Assembly (NCBI GenBank): GCA_046483025.1
Contig: JAWODZ010000248.1
Span: forward strand, 1-37,697
Direction of reading: 5' to 3'
DNA: 37,697 bases
From: CAYUAG01 sp046483025
GTDB lineage: Bacteria; Zhuqueibacterota; QNDG01; CAYUAG01
Below are positions 1 through 7,567 of the stretch, one piece after another (position 1 is the first letter of the stretch; every line of letters begins with the position of its first letter). The notes below the pieces were generated by a model that searched no databases, was not told the origin of the DNA, and saw nothing but the letters and a program-made list of their open reading frames with translations. A program made the translations under genes and the position numbers.

Positions 1-23
1 CTTAAATCCATAAACTTTGATCT

Positions 24-130
24 CAGAACAACTGTTCTGTCACCCTGGAGTTGTTACAACGGTTAGAGGCAGTCCCTGACTGCCGGTGAGGGGTAACGAT
101 AAAGCCGCAGTCAAGGACTGCGGTTAGCCG
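24..130. repeat. cluster of short perfect palindromes
   Basis: Four perfect inverted repeats follow one another: CAGAACA/TGTTCTG (24-39), GTTGT/ACAAC (50-60), GGCAGTC/GACTGCC (68-84) and CCGCAGTC/GACTGCGG (105-123). The last is followed by GGTTAGCCGT and recurs at 1075-1101 with 26 of 27 bases identical. The core at 69-83 is the exact reverse complement of 1077-1091. No credible gene overlaps; the open frame on the minus strand here is an artefact of the repeat. It looks like a dispersed REP/MITE-like intergenic repeat. Confidence 0.7.
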
Positions 131-166
131 TGTTTGATGGTTGGTTTGATGAGTGGTTGATATAAA

Positions 167-222
167 AACCTCCCGAAGAGCCTGTCCTGAACGGAGTGAA
201 GGATCCAAACCTTCGGGAGGTT
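167..222 (-). terminator. putative terminator of the vapBC pair inside a dispersed repeat
   Basis: A 12-bp perfect inverted repeat (AACCTCCCGAAG at 167-178, complement at 211-222) encloses a 32-base loop. Read on the minus strand, the stem runs into TTTTTATA, so it could end transcription of the toxin-antitoxin pair. The loop contains the CTGTCCTGAACGGAGTGAAG-type phrase, a dispersed repeat I recall from many environmental genomes, where it is often mistranslated as SLRSGQAL. The long loop makes the terminator role less certain than the repeat call. Confidence 0.5.
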
Positions 223-324
223 ATGCATTCTGTCATCCTGAGTTCATGGAAGTGTGACAGACCGTTCCTCCGTGAACCTGAAATAAAATCGACACAACAA
301 CCTCAAAGAGATAAAAACCTTTCC

Positions 325-708
325 TCACCAGGCTTTATATACCTTAATTTCTGGCATAGGGTAATGCTTTTTATTTTTTGTATAAATGACCCCCCCTTGT
401 AACATAGCAGTGGCAGCAAGAAAAGTATCATTAATATCCAGCCCATAGCCAGGATTCCATGTACGATACAATTCTGAAGCTACATCTACAATTTGTTGAT
501 CAACCGGAATTGTTTTGAACATGGATAAAAAAAGAAGCGTATCCTGTTTTTCTTCTTCTCTCATAAAAAACACCACCTCAGCCCGCTGAAGAGCTCCCGT
601 ACATAATTCATACTCTTCATTATCACGAATCTTTTTTAAAAATTTCAATGCTTGGAAATCACCCCGCAAATGCCAGATCAAGATATCAGAATCAATATAT
701 GCCTTCAT
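325..708 (-). CDS. vapC: VapC-like PIN-domain ribonuclease toxin
   Basis: This 127-residue protein has the size and layout of a single PIN domain, the Mg2+-dependent RNase fold of VapC toxins. The acidic residues expected in the active site are visible: Asp6 in YIDSDILIWHL, Glu44 in QRAEVVF, and Asp91/Asp94 in DINDTFLAATA. It overlaps the upstream ribbon-helix-helix gene by four bases (ATGA), the usual antitoxin-toxin coupling. Its target RNA cannot be told from sequence; many VapCs cut tRNA or rRNA. A run of seven G in the coding strand (390-396) encodes the Gly-Gly just before VIYTKNKKHY; a slip there would remove the C-terminus. The pair sits between palindromic repeats, which fits a mobile or accessory position. 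Confidence 0.85.
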   Translation of the reverse strand: MKAYIDSDILIWHLRGDFQALKFLKKIRDNEEYELCTGALQRAEVVFFMREEEKQDTLLFLSMFKTIPVDQQIVDVASELYRTWNPGYGLDINDTFLAATAMLQGGVIYTKNKKHYPMPEIKVYKAW

Positions 709-962
709 GAGCTATGCCTTTTCATGGATTTTTCAAAAGTTTTCCTGACTTTCTTTACTGTATCTGAAGGTGATTCCTGTCTTGTCCATTTACCATGGGT
801 TTGATCAAAAACATCCTGATTGATCTTTTTTTCTATGGAGGCAGTATAGGTTTCAATAGCTTCCTCAATAATCCTTTTTTTTGATGTGTTCTTTAAGCGA
901 GCCAGATACCCAATTTTTTTTATAACGGATTCACTCACCCTTGCTGAAAATATTTTATCCAT
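705..962 (-). CDS. vapB: ribbon-helix-helix antitoxin (VapB/CopG-like)
   Basis: An 85-residue basic protein that opens with a short strand (KIFSARVSESVIKKIGYLAR) followed by two helices, the pattern of a ribbon-helix-helix DNA-binding domain. The second helix carries TSKKRIIEEAIETY. The charged C-terminal half (about residues 48-85) is the likely toxin-binding tail. It lies just upstream of the PIN-domain toxin with a four-base overlap, so the two form a type II toxin-antitoxin operon. The start at 962 is an ATG preceded by GAAGGG. A palindromic GTTTAC site 20-47 bases upstream is a good candidate for its own operator, giving negative autoregulation. RHH antitoxins partner several toxin families, so the name vapB follows from the PIN neighbour. 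Confidence 0.8.
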   Translation of the reverse strand: MDKIFSARVSESVIKKIGYLARLKNTSKKRIIEEAIETYTASIEKKINQDVFDQTHGKWTRQESPSDTVKKVRKTFEKSMKRHSS

Positions 963-981
963 GTCTTAACCCTTCATTTTT

Positions 982-1009
982 TGTTTACGTTTACAATATA
1001 ACGTAAACA
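982..1009 (-). promoter_or_regulatory. candidate autoregulatory operator of vapBC
   Basis: A perfect 9-bp inverted repeat, TGTTTACGT (982-990) and ACGTAAACA (1001-1009), is separated by 10 bases. A second direct GTTTAC copy lies at 989-994, so three GTTTAC half sites occur in 26 bases. This spacing suits pairs of ribbon-helix-helix dimers. A TTGACT box on the minus strand (1023-1028) lies just upstream, but no convincing -10 box at ideal spacing was found, so only the operator is claimed. Confidence 0.6.
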
Positions 1010-1074
1010 TTTAATAAATACAAGTCAAAATCAAAAAAGTCTAGAATATTTTATGGATTAAAGTGAAATACAAA

Positions 1075-1101
1075 CCGCAGTCAGGGACTGCGGTTAGCCG
1101 T
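1075..1101. repeat. second copy of the CCGCAGTC palindromic repeat
   Basis: A CCGCAGTC/GACTGCGG hairpin with a three-base loop, followed by TTAGCCGT. It repeats 105-131 in the same orientation with one mismatch, so the toxin-antitoxin pair is bracketed by two copies about 970 bases apart. The rest of 1102-1230 is AT-rich and carries a CTTTGCGAACTCTGC-type phrase at about 1131, another common intergenic repeat motif. No gene is seen there. Confidence 0.75.
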
Positions 1102-1230
1102 TAAATATATAAAAATTAAATTTTTACTTCTTTGCGAACTCTGCAATATCTTTATCTGCTCTGCGTTAAAATTTTTTTTAATCAGCTCAGAACCTTAATT
1201 TCACTGAGATCTCTGTGATTTATATTAATC

Positions 1231-1983
1231 CTATAACCCCGTAGGGAGATCAATAAAAAAGCACTCCAGATCAAATTCTTTTTCTAACAGTTCACTGACT
1301 GCCTTCACTCCCAGGGTTTCAGTGGCATAGTGACCAGCAAAGATCACACTAATCCCTGCTTCTTTTGCTGTCCAGTAAAAAGAATGCTTTGGTTCACCGG
1401 TTATGAAAAGATCCAGTCCTTGGTCAATCGCCTGTTCAAGCAGATCTACTCCACCTCCACTTACATATCCGACATTTTTTATTTTTTCTTTTCCGAAATT
1501 CCACACTAACGGTTTACAGTGTAACTTTTCTGAGATCTCTTTTTCAAGCTGTTTCAGGGAAACAGGAGCATCAAAACACACTTTCTTTCCAATCTCAATC
1601 CCTTTATACTCTCCGAAATTTCCTAAGACATTCCATCCCAAAACCTTCTGCACTCTGGCATTATTGCCCAACTCATCATGTAAATCCAGAGGCAGATGTG
1701 CTGCATACAAGGCAATATCTGCATCAAAAAGTATCTTTAGACGTTGATACATTGACCCTGTTACTGATACCGGCTTACTCCAGAAAAGACCATGATGCAC
1801 AACCAGTAAATCAACATCGTTTTCTGCAGCCTCCCGGAAGGAAGCCAGAGAAGCATCCACCGCAAACCCTGCTTTGTTCACTTCTCCGCTGTTTTCAATC
1901 TGAAGACCATTGAGGCTGTAATCCTCAATCTCTTTAATATTTAATTTTTCATCCAGAAAATCAGTAATTTTTTTTAATTTCAT
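1231..1983 (-). CDS. NIF3-family dinuclear metal-centre protein
   Basis: A 250-residue protein of the NIF3/YbgI family, often annotated as Nif3-like or GTP cyclohydrolase I type 2 homologue. The metal-ligand signatures are clear: HHGLFW (His63-His64), AHLPLDLH (around Asp100) and GHYATE (His218, Glu222). The family forms toroidal hexamers with two metal ions per subunit; its cellular substrate is not firmly established, so no reaction is assigned. The length fits the short bacterial form without the extra central domain. An ATG at 1983 is preceded by AAGGACAAGAGGACAGCA, which offers a usable ribosome binding site. It stands alone, with repeat-rich DNA on both sides. Confidence 0.9.
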   Translation of the reverse strand: MKLKKITDFLDEKLNIKEIEDYSLNGLQIENSGEVNKAGFAVDASLASFREAAENDVDLLVVHHGLFWSKPVSVTGSMYQRLKILFDADIALYAAHLPLDLHDELGNNARVQKVLGWNVLGNFGEYKGIEIGKKVCFDAPVSLKQLEKEISEKLHCKPLVWNFGKEKIKNVGYVSGGGVDLLEQAIDQGLDLFITGEPKHSFYWTAKEAGISVIFAGHYATETLGVKAVSELLEKEFDLECFFIDLPTGL

Positions 1984-2166
1984 TGCTGTCCTCTTGTCCT
2001 TTAGTCTTTATTTTTCCCTTTTCCATTCTCCCTTTCTCCATTTTCCCTTATATTGACCGCTGACCGGCTTTTATCAAATAATATTAATTTTATTCTCTAA
2101 CTTTTCTATTTAAATATCATGTCACCAATTATGACAATGTATCGGAGAATAAACGATTAGTATATC

Positions 2167-2232
2167 GCCCCTAAAGGGGCTTGGATGATAAGGACCTCCT
2201 TATTTCTATAAACATCTCGTCCCTAAAGGGAC
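2167..2232. repeat. paired CCCTAAAGGG palindromes
   Basis: GCCCCTAAAGGGGC (2167-2180) and GTCCCTAAAGGGAC (2219-2232) are two perfect palindromes with the same core, both preceded by ATCTC/ATATC-like bases and followed by TT(C/G)G. Their starts are 52 bases apart. I recall CCTAAAGG palindromes of this type as dispersed intergenic elements in Bacteroidetes-like genomes. Confidence 0.65.
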
Positions 2233-2243
2233 TTCGACTGATC

Positions 2244-2285
2244 ATTATACATTATACATTATACATTATTCATTATACATTATTC
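2244..2285. repeat. 7-bp tandem repeat (ATTATAC/ATTATTC)x6
   Basis: Six head-to-tail copies of a 7-base unit: ATTATAC three times, ATTATTC, ATTATAC, ATTATTC, then a partial ATTAA. Differences are confined to one position. A heptamer array like this can change copy number by slippage; it lies outside any gene. Confidence 0.85.
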
Positions 2286-2441
2286 ATTAATAAAGTATAT
2301 TAGAGTCAGGAAGTCGACATATTGCAGTCTGCCGTCCGCGGTCTGTCGTCTTCTCTGGCCTCTGGCCACTGGACTCTGACTTCTGCATGTTGACCTTCTC
2401 AAGTTCTAATGTTCTCATGGTCTCAAGTTCTGTTATACCTT

Positions 2442-3419
2442 TTATCCTTTATCTCTATCTTCCCTCAATTTCTTAATCAGCAATTTCATATCTTCAGGAA
2501 GTTCGGAATCAAAAAAATAATTCTTCCCGTTCACAGGGTGTTTAAAACCCAAACTTTTTGCATGCAAAGCCTGACGAGGCATGATTTTTAGTAATTGTTT
2601 GGCACATCTGGTGTCGTCCTGACTCAAGCCTCCCAGACAAGCACCTCTTCCACCATACATCTGATCACCAAACACCGGATGGCCAATATAAGAACAATGT
2701 ACTCTTATCTGATGAGTACGGCCGGTGTGAAGTTTAAGACTTATCACTGTTGCCAACCTGAATCTTTCTTTTACAAGATAAGTTGTTACTGCTCTTTTCC
2801 CTTGATTGTTAGCCCTAAATTTTCTTCTGTCTTTATTGCTCCGGGACAGCAGGGTATCAATAGAATCTTCTTTTTTTTTCACTCTCCCCCACACTACTGC
2901 AATATATTCTCTTACTACTGTTTTTTTCTTAAATTGATCTGCCAGTTTTCGGTGAATTTCTTCTTTTTTGGCTACAACCAGAAGCCCGCTTGTATCTTTA
3001 TCTATTCGGTGCACTATGCCGGGACGAAAAGGGTCATCCGTATTGGACAAGGATTTACAATGTCCTAAAAGTGCGTTAACCAATGTTCCGCTTCTGTTAC
3101 CATATCCCGGGTGTACAACCATGCCCGTCTCTTTATTTACCACTAACAATGATTCATCTTCAAAAACAATATCAATAGGTATTTTCTCAGGGTCCAGATC
3201 CATCGGTTCGGGTCTGGGAATAATAACCTTAATTTTCTCGCCCGGTCGTATCAAGTAACGCGGCTTTTTAGTTCCCCCGTTAACGGTAACGTTACCCGTC
3301 TCAATAATTTGTTTTATTTTACTTCGAGAAACTTTTGCTATCCGGTTGGCTAAAAATACATCAAGTCTTTCACTGCTCTGTTTTTCAGGAACTTCTATCT
3401 GTATACACTCTTGTTCCAT
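2442..3419 (-). CDS. rluD: RluA/RluD-family 23S rRNA pseudouridine synthase
   Basis: A 325-residue RluA-family enzyme that converts uridines in 23S rRNA to pseudouridine. An S4 RNA-binding domain spans roughly residues 15-65 (ERLDVFLANRIAKVSRSKI). The catalytic signature HRIDKDTSGLLVVAK holds the nucleophile Asp140, and RTHQIRVH follows in the C-terminal half. S4 plus catalytic domain and this length fit RluD better than the shorter RluA or RluC, although exact target sites cannot be read from sequence. Its ATG directly abuts the TAG of lspA, so the two are translationally coupled. This ileS-dksA-lspA-rluD order is common in bacteria. It ends the operon. Confidence 0.9.
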   Translation of the reverse strand: MEQECIQIEVPEKQSSERLDVFLANRIAKVSRSKIKQIIETGNVTVNGGTKKPRYLIRPGEKIKVIIPRPEPMDLDPEKIPIDIVFEDESLLVVNKETGMVVHPGYGNRSGTLVNALLGHCKSLSNTDDPFRPGIVHRIDKDTSGLLVVAKKEEIHRKLADQFKKKTVVREYIAVVWGRVKKKEDSIDTLLSRSNKDRRKFRANNQGKRAVTTYLVKERFRLATVISLKLHTGRTHQIRVHCSYIGHPVFGDQMYGGRGACLGGLSQDDTRCAKQLLKIMPRQALHAKSLGFKHPVNGKNYFFDSELPEDMKLLIKKLREDRDKG

Positions 3420-3908
3420 CTATTCTGAAGAGTTATCCTTAATAAGCTGTGAATTTTTTTCCTCTTTTTCAATTTTTATCATAGTATATATAAGAATAAA
3501 CATCCCGATAACAACTGCTGAATCGGCAACATTAAAAACTGGCCATCGCGTGCTTCCAATTCCCACATCAATAAAATCAACAACTCTTTGCATAAAAAGT
3601 CTGTCAATAAGATTGCCCAAGGCACCACCTAAAATAATTGTTAAACCATATTTTAATACCTTATCACCATTACGGTTGTATATAATATACATTAATATGC
3701 CAATACTTGCCAGCAAGGATAGTATGGTAAAAATAATTGGACTACCTACTCTAATCCCAAAAGCAATACCTGGATTCTCGATATAAGTAATTTTTAAAAA
3801 ATTGCCAGCTAATTCAATCGACTGGCCCAGATACATACTTTCCTTTATGATTATTTTTGAAATCTGATCTATGATTACAATCAGCCCGGCAATCAAATAA
3901 AGCCTCAA
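3420..3908 (-). CDS. lspA: lipoprotein signal peptidase (signal peptidase II)
   Basis: This 162-residue inner-membrane aspartyl protease cleaves the signal peptide of diacylglyceryl-modified prolipoproteins. Four transmembrane helices are visible (about residues 3-20, 57-76, 85-103 and 128-146). The conserved family boxes are GNLIDR (98-103), VVDFID with Asp111 and FNVADS with Asp129, the latter two being the expected catalytic aspartates. The start is TTG at 3908, preceded by GGGAG seven bases upstream. It lies 21 bases after the TraR/DksA gene and abuts rluD. The window itself encodes likely substrates: the lipoproteins at 8472 and 34447. Confidence 0.95.
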   Translation of the reverse strand: MRLYLIAGLIVIIDQISKIIIKESMYLGQSIELAGNFLKITYIENPGIAFGIRVGSPIIFTILSLLASIGILMYIIYNRNGDKVLKYGLTIILGGALGNLIDRLFMQRVVDFIDVGIGSTRWPVFNVADSAVVIGMFILIYTMIKIEKEEKNSQLIKDNSSE

Positions 3909-3929
3909 AAAAATACTCCCGATTTTAAA

Positions 3930-4304
3930 TTAACTATGTTGTTTTTCCTTCATCTTACATTCATAACACAAACGTGCGTGAGGTACAGCTTCTAATCTTT
4001 TCTTTTCAATCTGTTTCCCGCATGATTCACATTTCCCATACGTTCCATCTTCAATTCTTTCCAGGGCCATATCCAAATGATACAGATACCTGCCATCCCG
4101 TTGGGCATAAAAAAAACTCTTTTCTCTTTCCATGTTATCGGTTCCCTGGTCAGCCATATGAAAGGTATAGGAAGAATGATCACCGGAAGCATCTTTTAAG
4201 GTGACATCCATATCAGAAGTTTTAATATATTCCATTTCCTCAATCATTTCATTTCTCTTTTCCTGTAGCAATTTTCTGTATTTTTCCAATTCTTTCTTGT
4301 TCAT
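3930..4304 (-). CDS. TraR/DksA-family zinc-finger protein
   Basis: A 124-residue protein with an N-terminal helical hairpin (about residues 1-85) and a C4 zinc finger: Cys92-x2-Cys95 in KCESCGKQI and Cys113-x2-Cys116 in RLCYEC. The segment MADQGTDNMER (50-60) resembles the AD-x-AT region at the coiled-coil tip of the DksA family. DksA-type proteins bind the RNA polymerase secondary channel and, with ppGpp, retune rRNA and biosynthetic promoters. Many FCB and Firmicute genomes carry this short TraR/YteA-like form beside ileS and lspA, as here. The start has a strong AAAGGAGA. Whether it acts as a true DksA cannot be decided from sequence. Confidence 0.88.
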   Translation of the reverse strand: MNKKELEKYRKLLQEKRNEMIEEMEYIKTSDMDVTLKDASGDHSSYTFHMADQGTDNMEREKSFFYAQRDGRYLYHLDMALERIEDGTYGKCESCGKQIEKKRLEAVPHARLCYECKMKEKQHS

Positions 4305-4345
4305 ACCATATCTCCTTTAACCAACAATTTATCCCTGTTGTTAAA

Positions 4346-7300
4346 TTAGTTCTTAGTTCTTTCAATTGCTATTTTAATGCTCTCATCATTTATTTTCCAT
4401 TCTTTACTGTATTCTCCTTTTTCCAGTGTCTCCTGTAATCCGATAGCAAGAACTTCCTGTTTTATGTACTCACCTTTAGCCGCAATTGATTTTTGCATTT
4501 TATCACTGCCATTATAATAAACATTAACCCGGTCAGTCACATTAAAATCTGCCTCTTTTCTCATTTTTTGTACTCTATTTACAAATTCTCTGGCATATCC
4601 TTCTACAATCAAATCATCAGTAAGTCTGACGTCAAGTGCAATGGTTAATCCATCTGTATTATTTACCACCAATCCCTCTTTTGATTCAGTATAAATCTCA
4701 ACATCTTCTGAAGCAATTGCTGCTTCGTTTCCTTTATTCATACTTATATGTACAATTTCTCCTTTCTCTAACATTTTTACTTCTTCTTCAGAGAAATTGG
4801 TAATTATATCTGCCACTTGATTAACATTTGAACCAAATTTTGGTCCTAACTTTTTAAATACTGGTCGTGCTTTTTTTTCTATAAGTTCTGATACATCATC
4901 AGTAAACTCAAGTTTATTTACATTAATTTCTTCTAGAATTAAATCTTCAAAAAATTTAACCGCTTTCCGCTGTCTTTTCCCTTGAGTAACAATAGTAACC
5001 TTATCAAGAGGCTGCCTAACCTTTATCTGGACATCATTTCTAACAGAACGACACATAATAACAACATCACGTGCTGTTTTCATGCTATCGAGCAAAGTAG
5101 GATCTAGATAACTATATTTTTCTTGACGGGGATCAGGGTATTGTGACAGATGAACACTTTCAACATCTGTATTTTTAAAAAAACTTAAATTACAATAAAT
5201 CTCATCTGTCAAAAACGGAATAAACGGAGCCAGCAATTTTGCCAGAGTAAAAAGAGTCTCATAAAGGGTTTGATAAGCAGCAAATTTATCCTCATTCATC
5301 TCTGATTTCCAGAACCTGCGCCTGTTTCTCCTGATATACCAGTTGGATAAATCATCAATAACAAAATCCTGAATATTCCGGGCAGCTTTGGTAATATTAT
5401 TTTTTAAAAGACTTTTATCAACTGAAGCAATAAGTGAATTCAAAGATGAGATCAGCCACTTATCAATTTCAGGTCTGTTTTCAACCGGAATAATTTTATC
5501 TTTATCATATATAAATTTATCAATATTCGCATACATCACAAAAAAGTTGTATGTATTTACCAGAGTACCGAAAAATTTCCGTTTTACTTCTGTTAATCCT
5601 TCTCTGTCAAATCTGGTCGGTACCCAGGGCGGACTTACGGTATACAGATACCAGCGAAGCGTGTCTGCTCCTTCTGCATTAATAATATTAAAAGGATCAA
5701 CACTGTTACCCCGGGATTTTGACATTTTCTGGCCTTCCTTATCCAAAATCATCTCAATTGATATACAACTTTTATAGGACGGCTTACCTGAAATGATAGT
5801 AGAAATTGCCAGAAGGGAATAAAACCAGCCTCTGGTCTGATCAACCCCCTCAGCAATAAAATCAGCAGGAAAATTTTTATTAAATAAAGTTTTATCCTCA
5901 AAAGGATAATGAAATTGTGCATAGGGCATTGCCCCGGAATCAAACCAGCAGTCTATTACTTCCGGTGTTCGCTGCATTTCTTTACCGCAATCCGGACATG
6001 AAATTTTAATTTCATCAATAAATGGCTTATGAAGATCTTTTATTTCATTTTGTCCGGATAATTTCTTTAATTCTTCCATACTTCCAATAACCTGGTGTTT
6101 TTCACAGGAAGGACAAATCCATATATTCAGCGGAGTACCCCAATAACGAGTTCTTGATAATGCCCAATCAACATTATTATCAAGCCACATTCCTAATCTT
6201 CCCTCACCAACCTCTCTGGGGTACCAGTCAATACTGTTATTATTTTCAATTAACTGATCCTTAAATGCTGTAGTCTTAATATACCAGGATCTTTTAGCAT
6301 AATACAATAATGCAGAATCACATCTCCAACAATGAGGATAGGAATGGGTATAGAGTTGAGTTTTATATAAACGCCCATTCTGTTTTAAATTTTCTATAAT
6401 CTCTTTCTCAAGTTTTTCTTCTTTGACATACCGACCCTGCCAGAATGGTACTCTTTCATTGAAACGTCCCTGTTCATCAACAGTATGTACAGCCGGCAAT
6501 CCGATCTCCATTCCCAATCTGTAATCATCTTCCCCATACATAACAGCAGTATGAACTACACCTGTTCCTTCATCAGTAGTAACAAAATCTGCCAGAGCAA
6601 CAGTATAGGCATTCTTCCCCTCACCACTCAAATCAATAAAATCAAAAAGCGGTTTATACTTCCACCCCTCCATCTCTTTTCCCGGAAAAGAACGAAGTAT
6701 CGTATACTCACCCTTCAAAATATCCAAACGATTTTCAGCAAGATAATATATCTCTTTTCTGTTATCAACTTCCTGTTCAACTTCTACATATAAAATATCC
6801 CCTCCCACAGCCAAAGCAACATTCCCAGGAAGAGTCCAGGGAGTGGTTGTCCAGGCCAATACAAAACGGTTATCCTGATCTATGAGAGGAAACTTTGCAG
6901 TTATGGAATAATCTTTCACCTCTTTATACCCCAGTGAAGTCTCATGACTGGAAAGAGCCGTTTCACATCGGGGACAGTAGGGAAGTATCTTAAATCCTTT
7001 ATACAATACATCTTTCTTCCACATTTGGGCCAGTAACCACCATACCGTCTCAATATATTCATTGGTATAGGTTATGTAGGGATCAGAAAGATCCACCCAG
7101 AACCCGATTCTTTTAGTGAGTTCATTCCAATCCTTAAGATAGGTAAACACTGATTCTCTGCATTTTTTATTAAACTTAGCTACTCCATATGCTTCAATCT
7201 CATCCTTGGTTTCCAGACCTAAAGCTTTTTCTACTTCAATCTCTACCGGAAGGCCATGTGTATCCCATCCCGCTTTGCGGTTGACCCGATATCCCTGCAT

Positions 7301-7522
7301 AGTCTTATAACGACAGACAAAATCCTTTACTGTTCTGGAGATAACATGATGAATACCCGGTTTACCATTGGCAGTGGGAGGGCCTTCATAAAAAGTAAAA
7401 GGTTTACTCTCAGGACGAGTAGTGACAGACTTTTCAAAAATATGATTCTTTTCCCAGAAGTCTAAAATTCTTTTTTCAATTGTACTGTAATCAACTGGAG
7501 TTTTAATTTTTTTAAACGGCAC
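4346..7522 (-). CDS. ileS: isoleucyl-tRNA synthetase, type 2-like, with GIHH signature
   Basis: A 1058-residue class I synthetase that charges tRNA-Ile. The catalytic Rossmann fold carries the first signature at residues 47-60 as GPPTANGKPGIHHV, reading Gly56-Ile-His-His59 instead of the usual HxGH. The second signature KMSKS is intact at 599-603. The editing domain (roughly 200-400) has TTTPWTLPGN (225-234) and GVVHTA. Zinc-binding Cys pairs are visible at CPRC (183-186), CPSC (470-473) and CPDC (509-512). The length and long C-terminal region match IleRS type 2 (eukaryote-like), a group in which mupirocin resistance is common. Translation starts at GTG 7522. It follows mtnP by 45 bases, too close for a T-box leader. 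Confidence 0.96.
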   Translation of the reverse strand: MPFKKIKTPVDYSTIEKRILDFWEKNHIFEKSVTTRPESKPFTFYEGPPTANGKPGIHHVISRTVKDFVCRYKTMQGYRVNRKAGWDTHGLPVEIEVEKALGLETKDEIEAYGVAKFNKKCRESVFTYLKDWNELTKRIGFWVDLSDPYITYTNEYIETVWWLLAQMWKKDVLYKGFKILPYCPRCETALSSHETSLGYKEVKDYSITAKFPLIDQDNRFVLAWTTTPWTLPGNVALAVGGDILYVEVEQEVDNRKEIYYLAENRLDILKGEYTILRSFPGKEMEGWKYKPLFDFIDLSGEGKNAYTVALADFVTTDEGTGVVHTAVMYGEDDYRLGMEIGLPAVHTVDEQGRFNERVPFWQGRYVKEEKLEKEIIENLKQNGRLYKTQLYTHSYPHCWRCDSALLYYAKRSWYIKTTAFKDQLIENNNSIDWYPREVGEGRLGMWLDNNVDWALSRTRYWGTPLNIWICPSCEKHQVIGSMEELKKLSGQNEIKDLHKPFIDEIKISCPDCGKEMQRTPEVIDCWFDSGAMPYAQFHYPFEDKTLFNKNFPADFIAEGVDQTRGWFYSLLAISTIISGKPSYKSCISIEMILDKEGQKMSKSRGNSVDPFNIINAEGADTLRWYLYTVSPPWVPTRFDREGLTEVKRKFFGTLVNTYNFFVMYANIDKFIYDKDKIIPVENRPEIDKWLISSLNSLIASVDKSLLKNNITKAARNIQDFVIDDLSNWYIRRNRRRFWKSEMNEDKFAAYQTLYETLFTLAKLLAPFIPFLTDEIYCNLSFFKNTDVESVHLSQYPDPRQEKYSYLDPTLLDSMKTARDVVIMCRSVRNDVQIKVRQPLDKVTIVTQGKRQRKAVKFFEDLILEEINVNKLEFTDDVSELIEKKARPVFKKLGPKFGSNVNQVADIITNFSEEEVKMLEKGEIVHISMNKGNEAAIASEDVEIYTESKEGLVVNNTDGLTIALDVRLTDDLIVEGYAREFVNRVQKMRKEADFNVTDRVNVYYNGSDKMQKSIAAKGEYIKQEVLAIGLQETLEKGEYSKEWKINDESIKIAIERTKN

Positions 7523-7567
7523 CTCTGATTTTTCCTTACTTTACAGTTATTTTAATATTTATCCCAA

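Larger units (their letters stand above)
1984..2441. other. gene-free stretch made of repeats and low-complexity DNA
   Basis: No plausible coding region. It holds a pair of CCCTAAAGGG palindromes (2167-2232), a 7-bp tandem array (2244-2285) and, at about 2325-2435, a pyrimidine-rich stretch of loosely repeated GTCTGCC, GGTCTGTC, TCTGGCC and CTCAAGTTCT words. The stretch looks like decayed dispersed repeats rather than a regulatory region. Confidence 0.7.

Noticed and set aside
23..208. Minus-strand open frame starting MDPSLRSGQAL
   Set aside because: It lies wholly in palindromic repeats; the SLRSGQAL phrase is a known mistranslation of a dispersed intergenic repeat.
2244..2285. CRISPR-like array
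   Set aside because: Units are 7 bases with no spacers and no cas genes are near; it is a simple tandem repeat.
5388..5777. Plus-strand open frame of 129 codons inside ileS
   Set aside because: It is a shadow of the highly conserved ileS coding strand with no family features.
7523..7567. T-box riboswitch before ileS
   Set aside because: Only 45 bases separate mtnP and ileS, far too short for a T-box, and no specifier or T-box sequence is seen.
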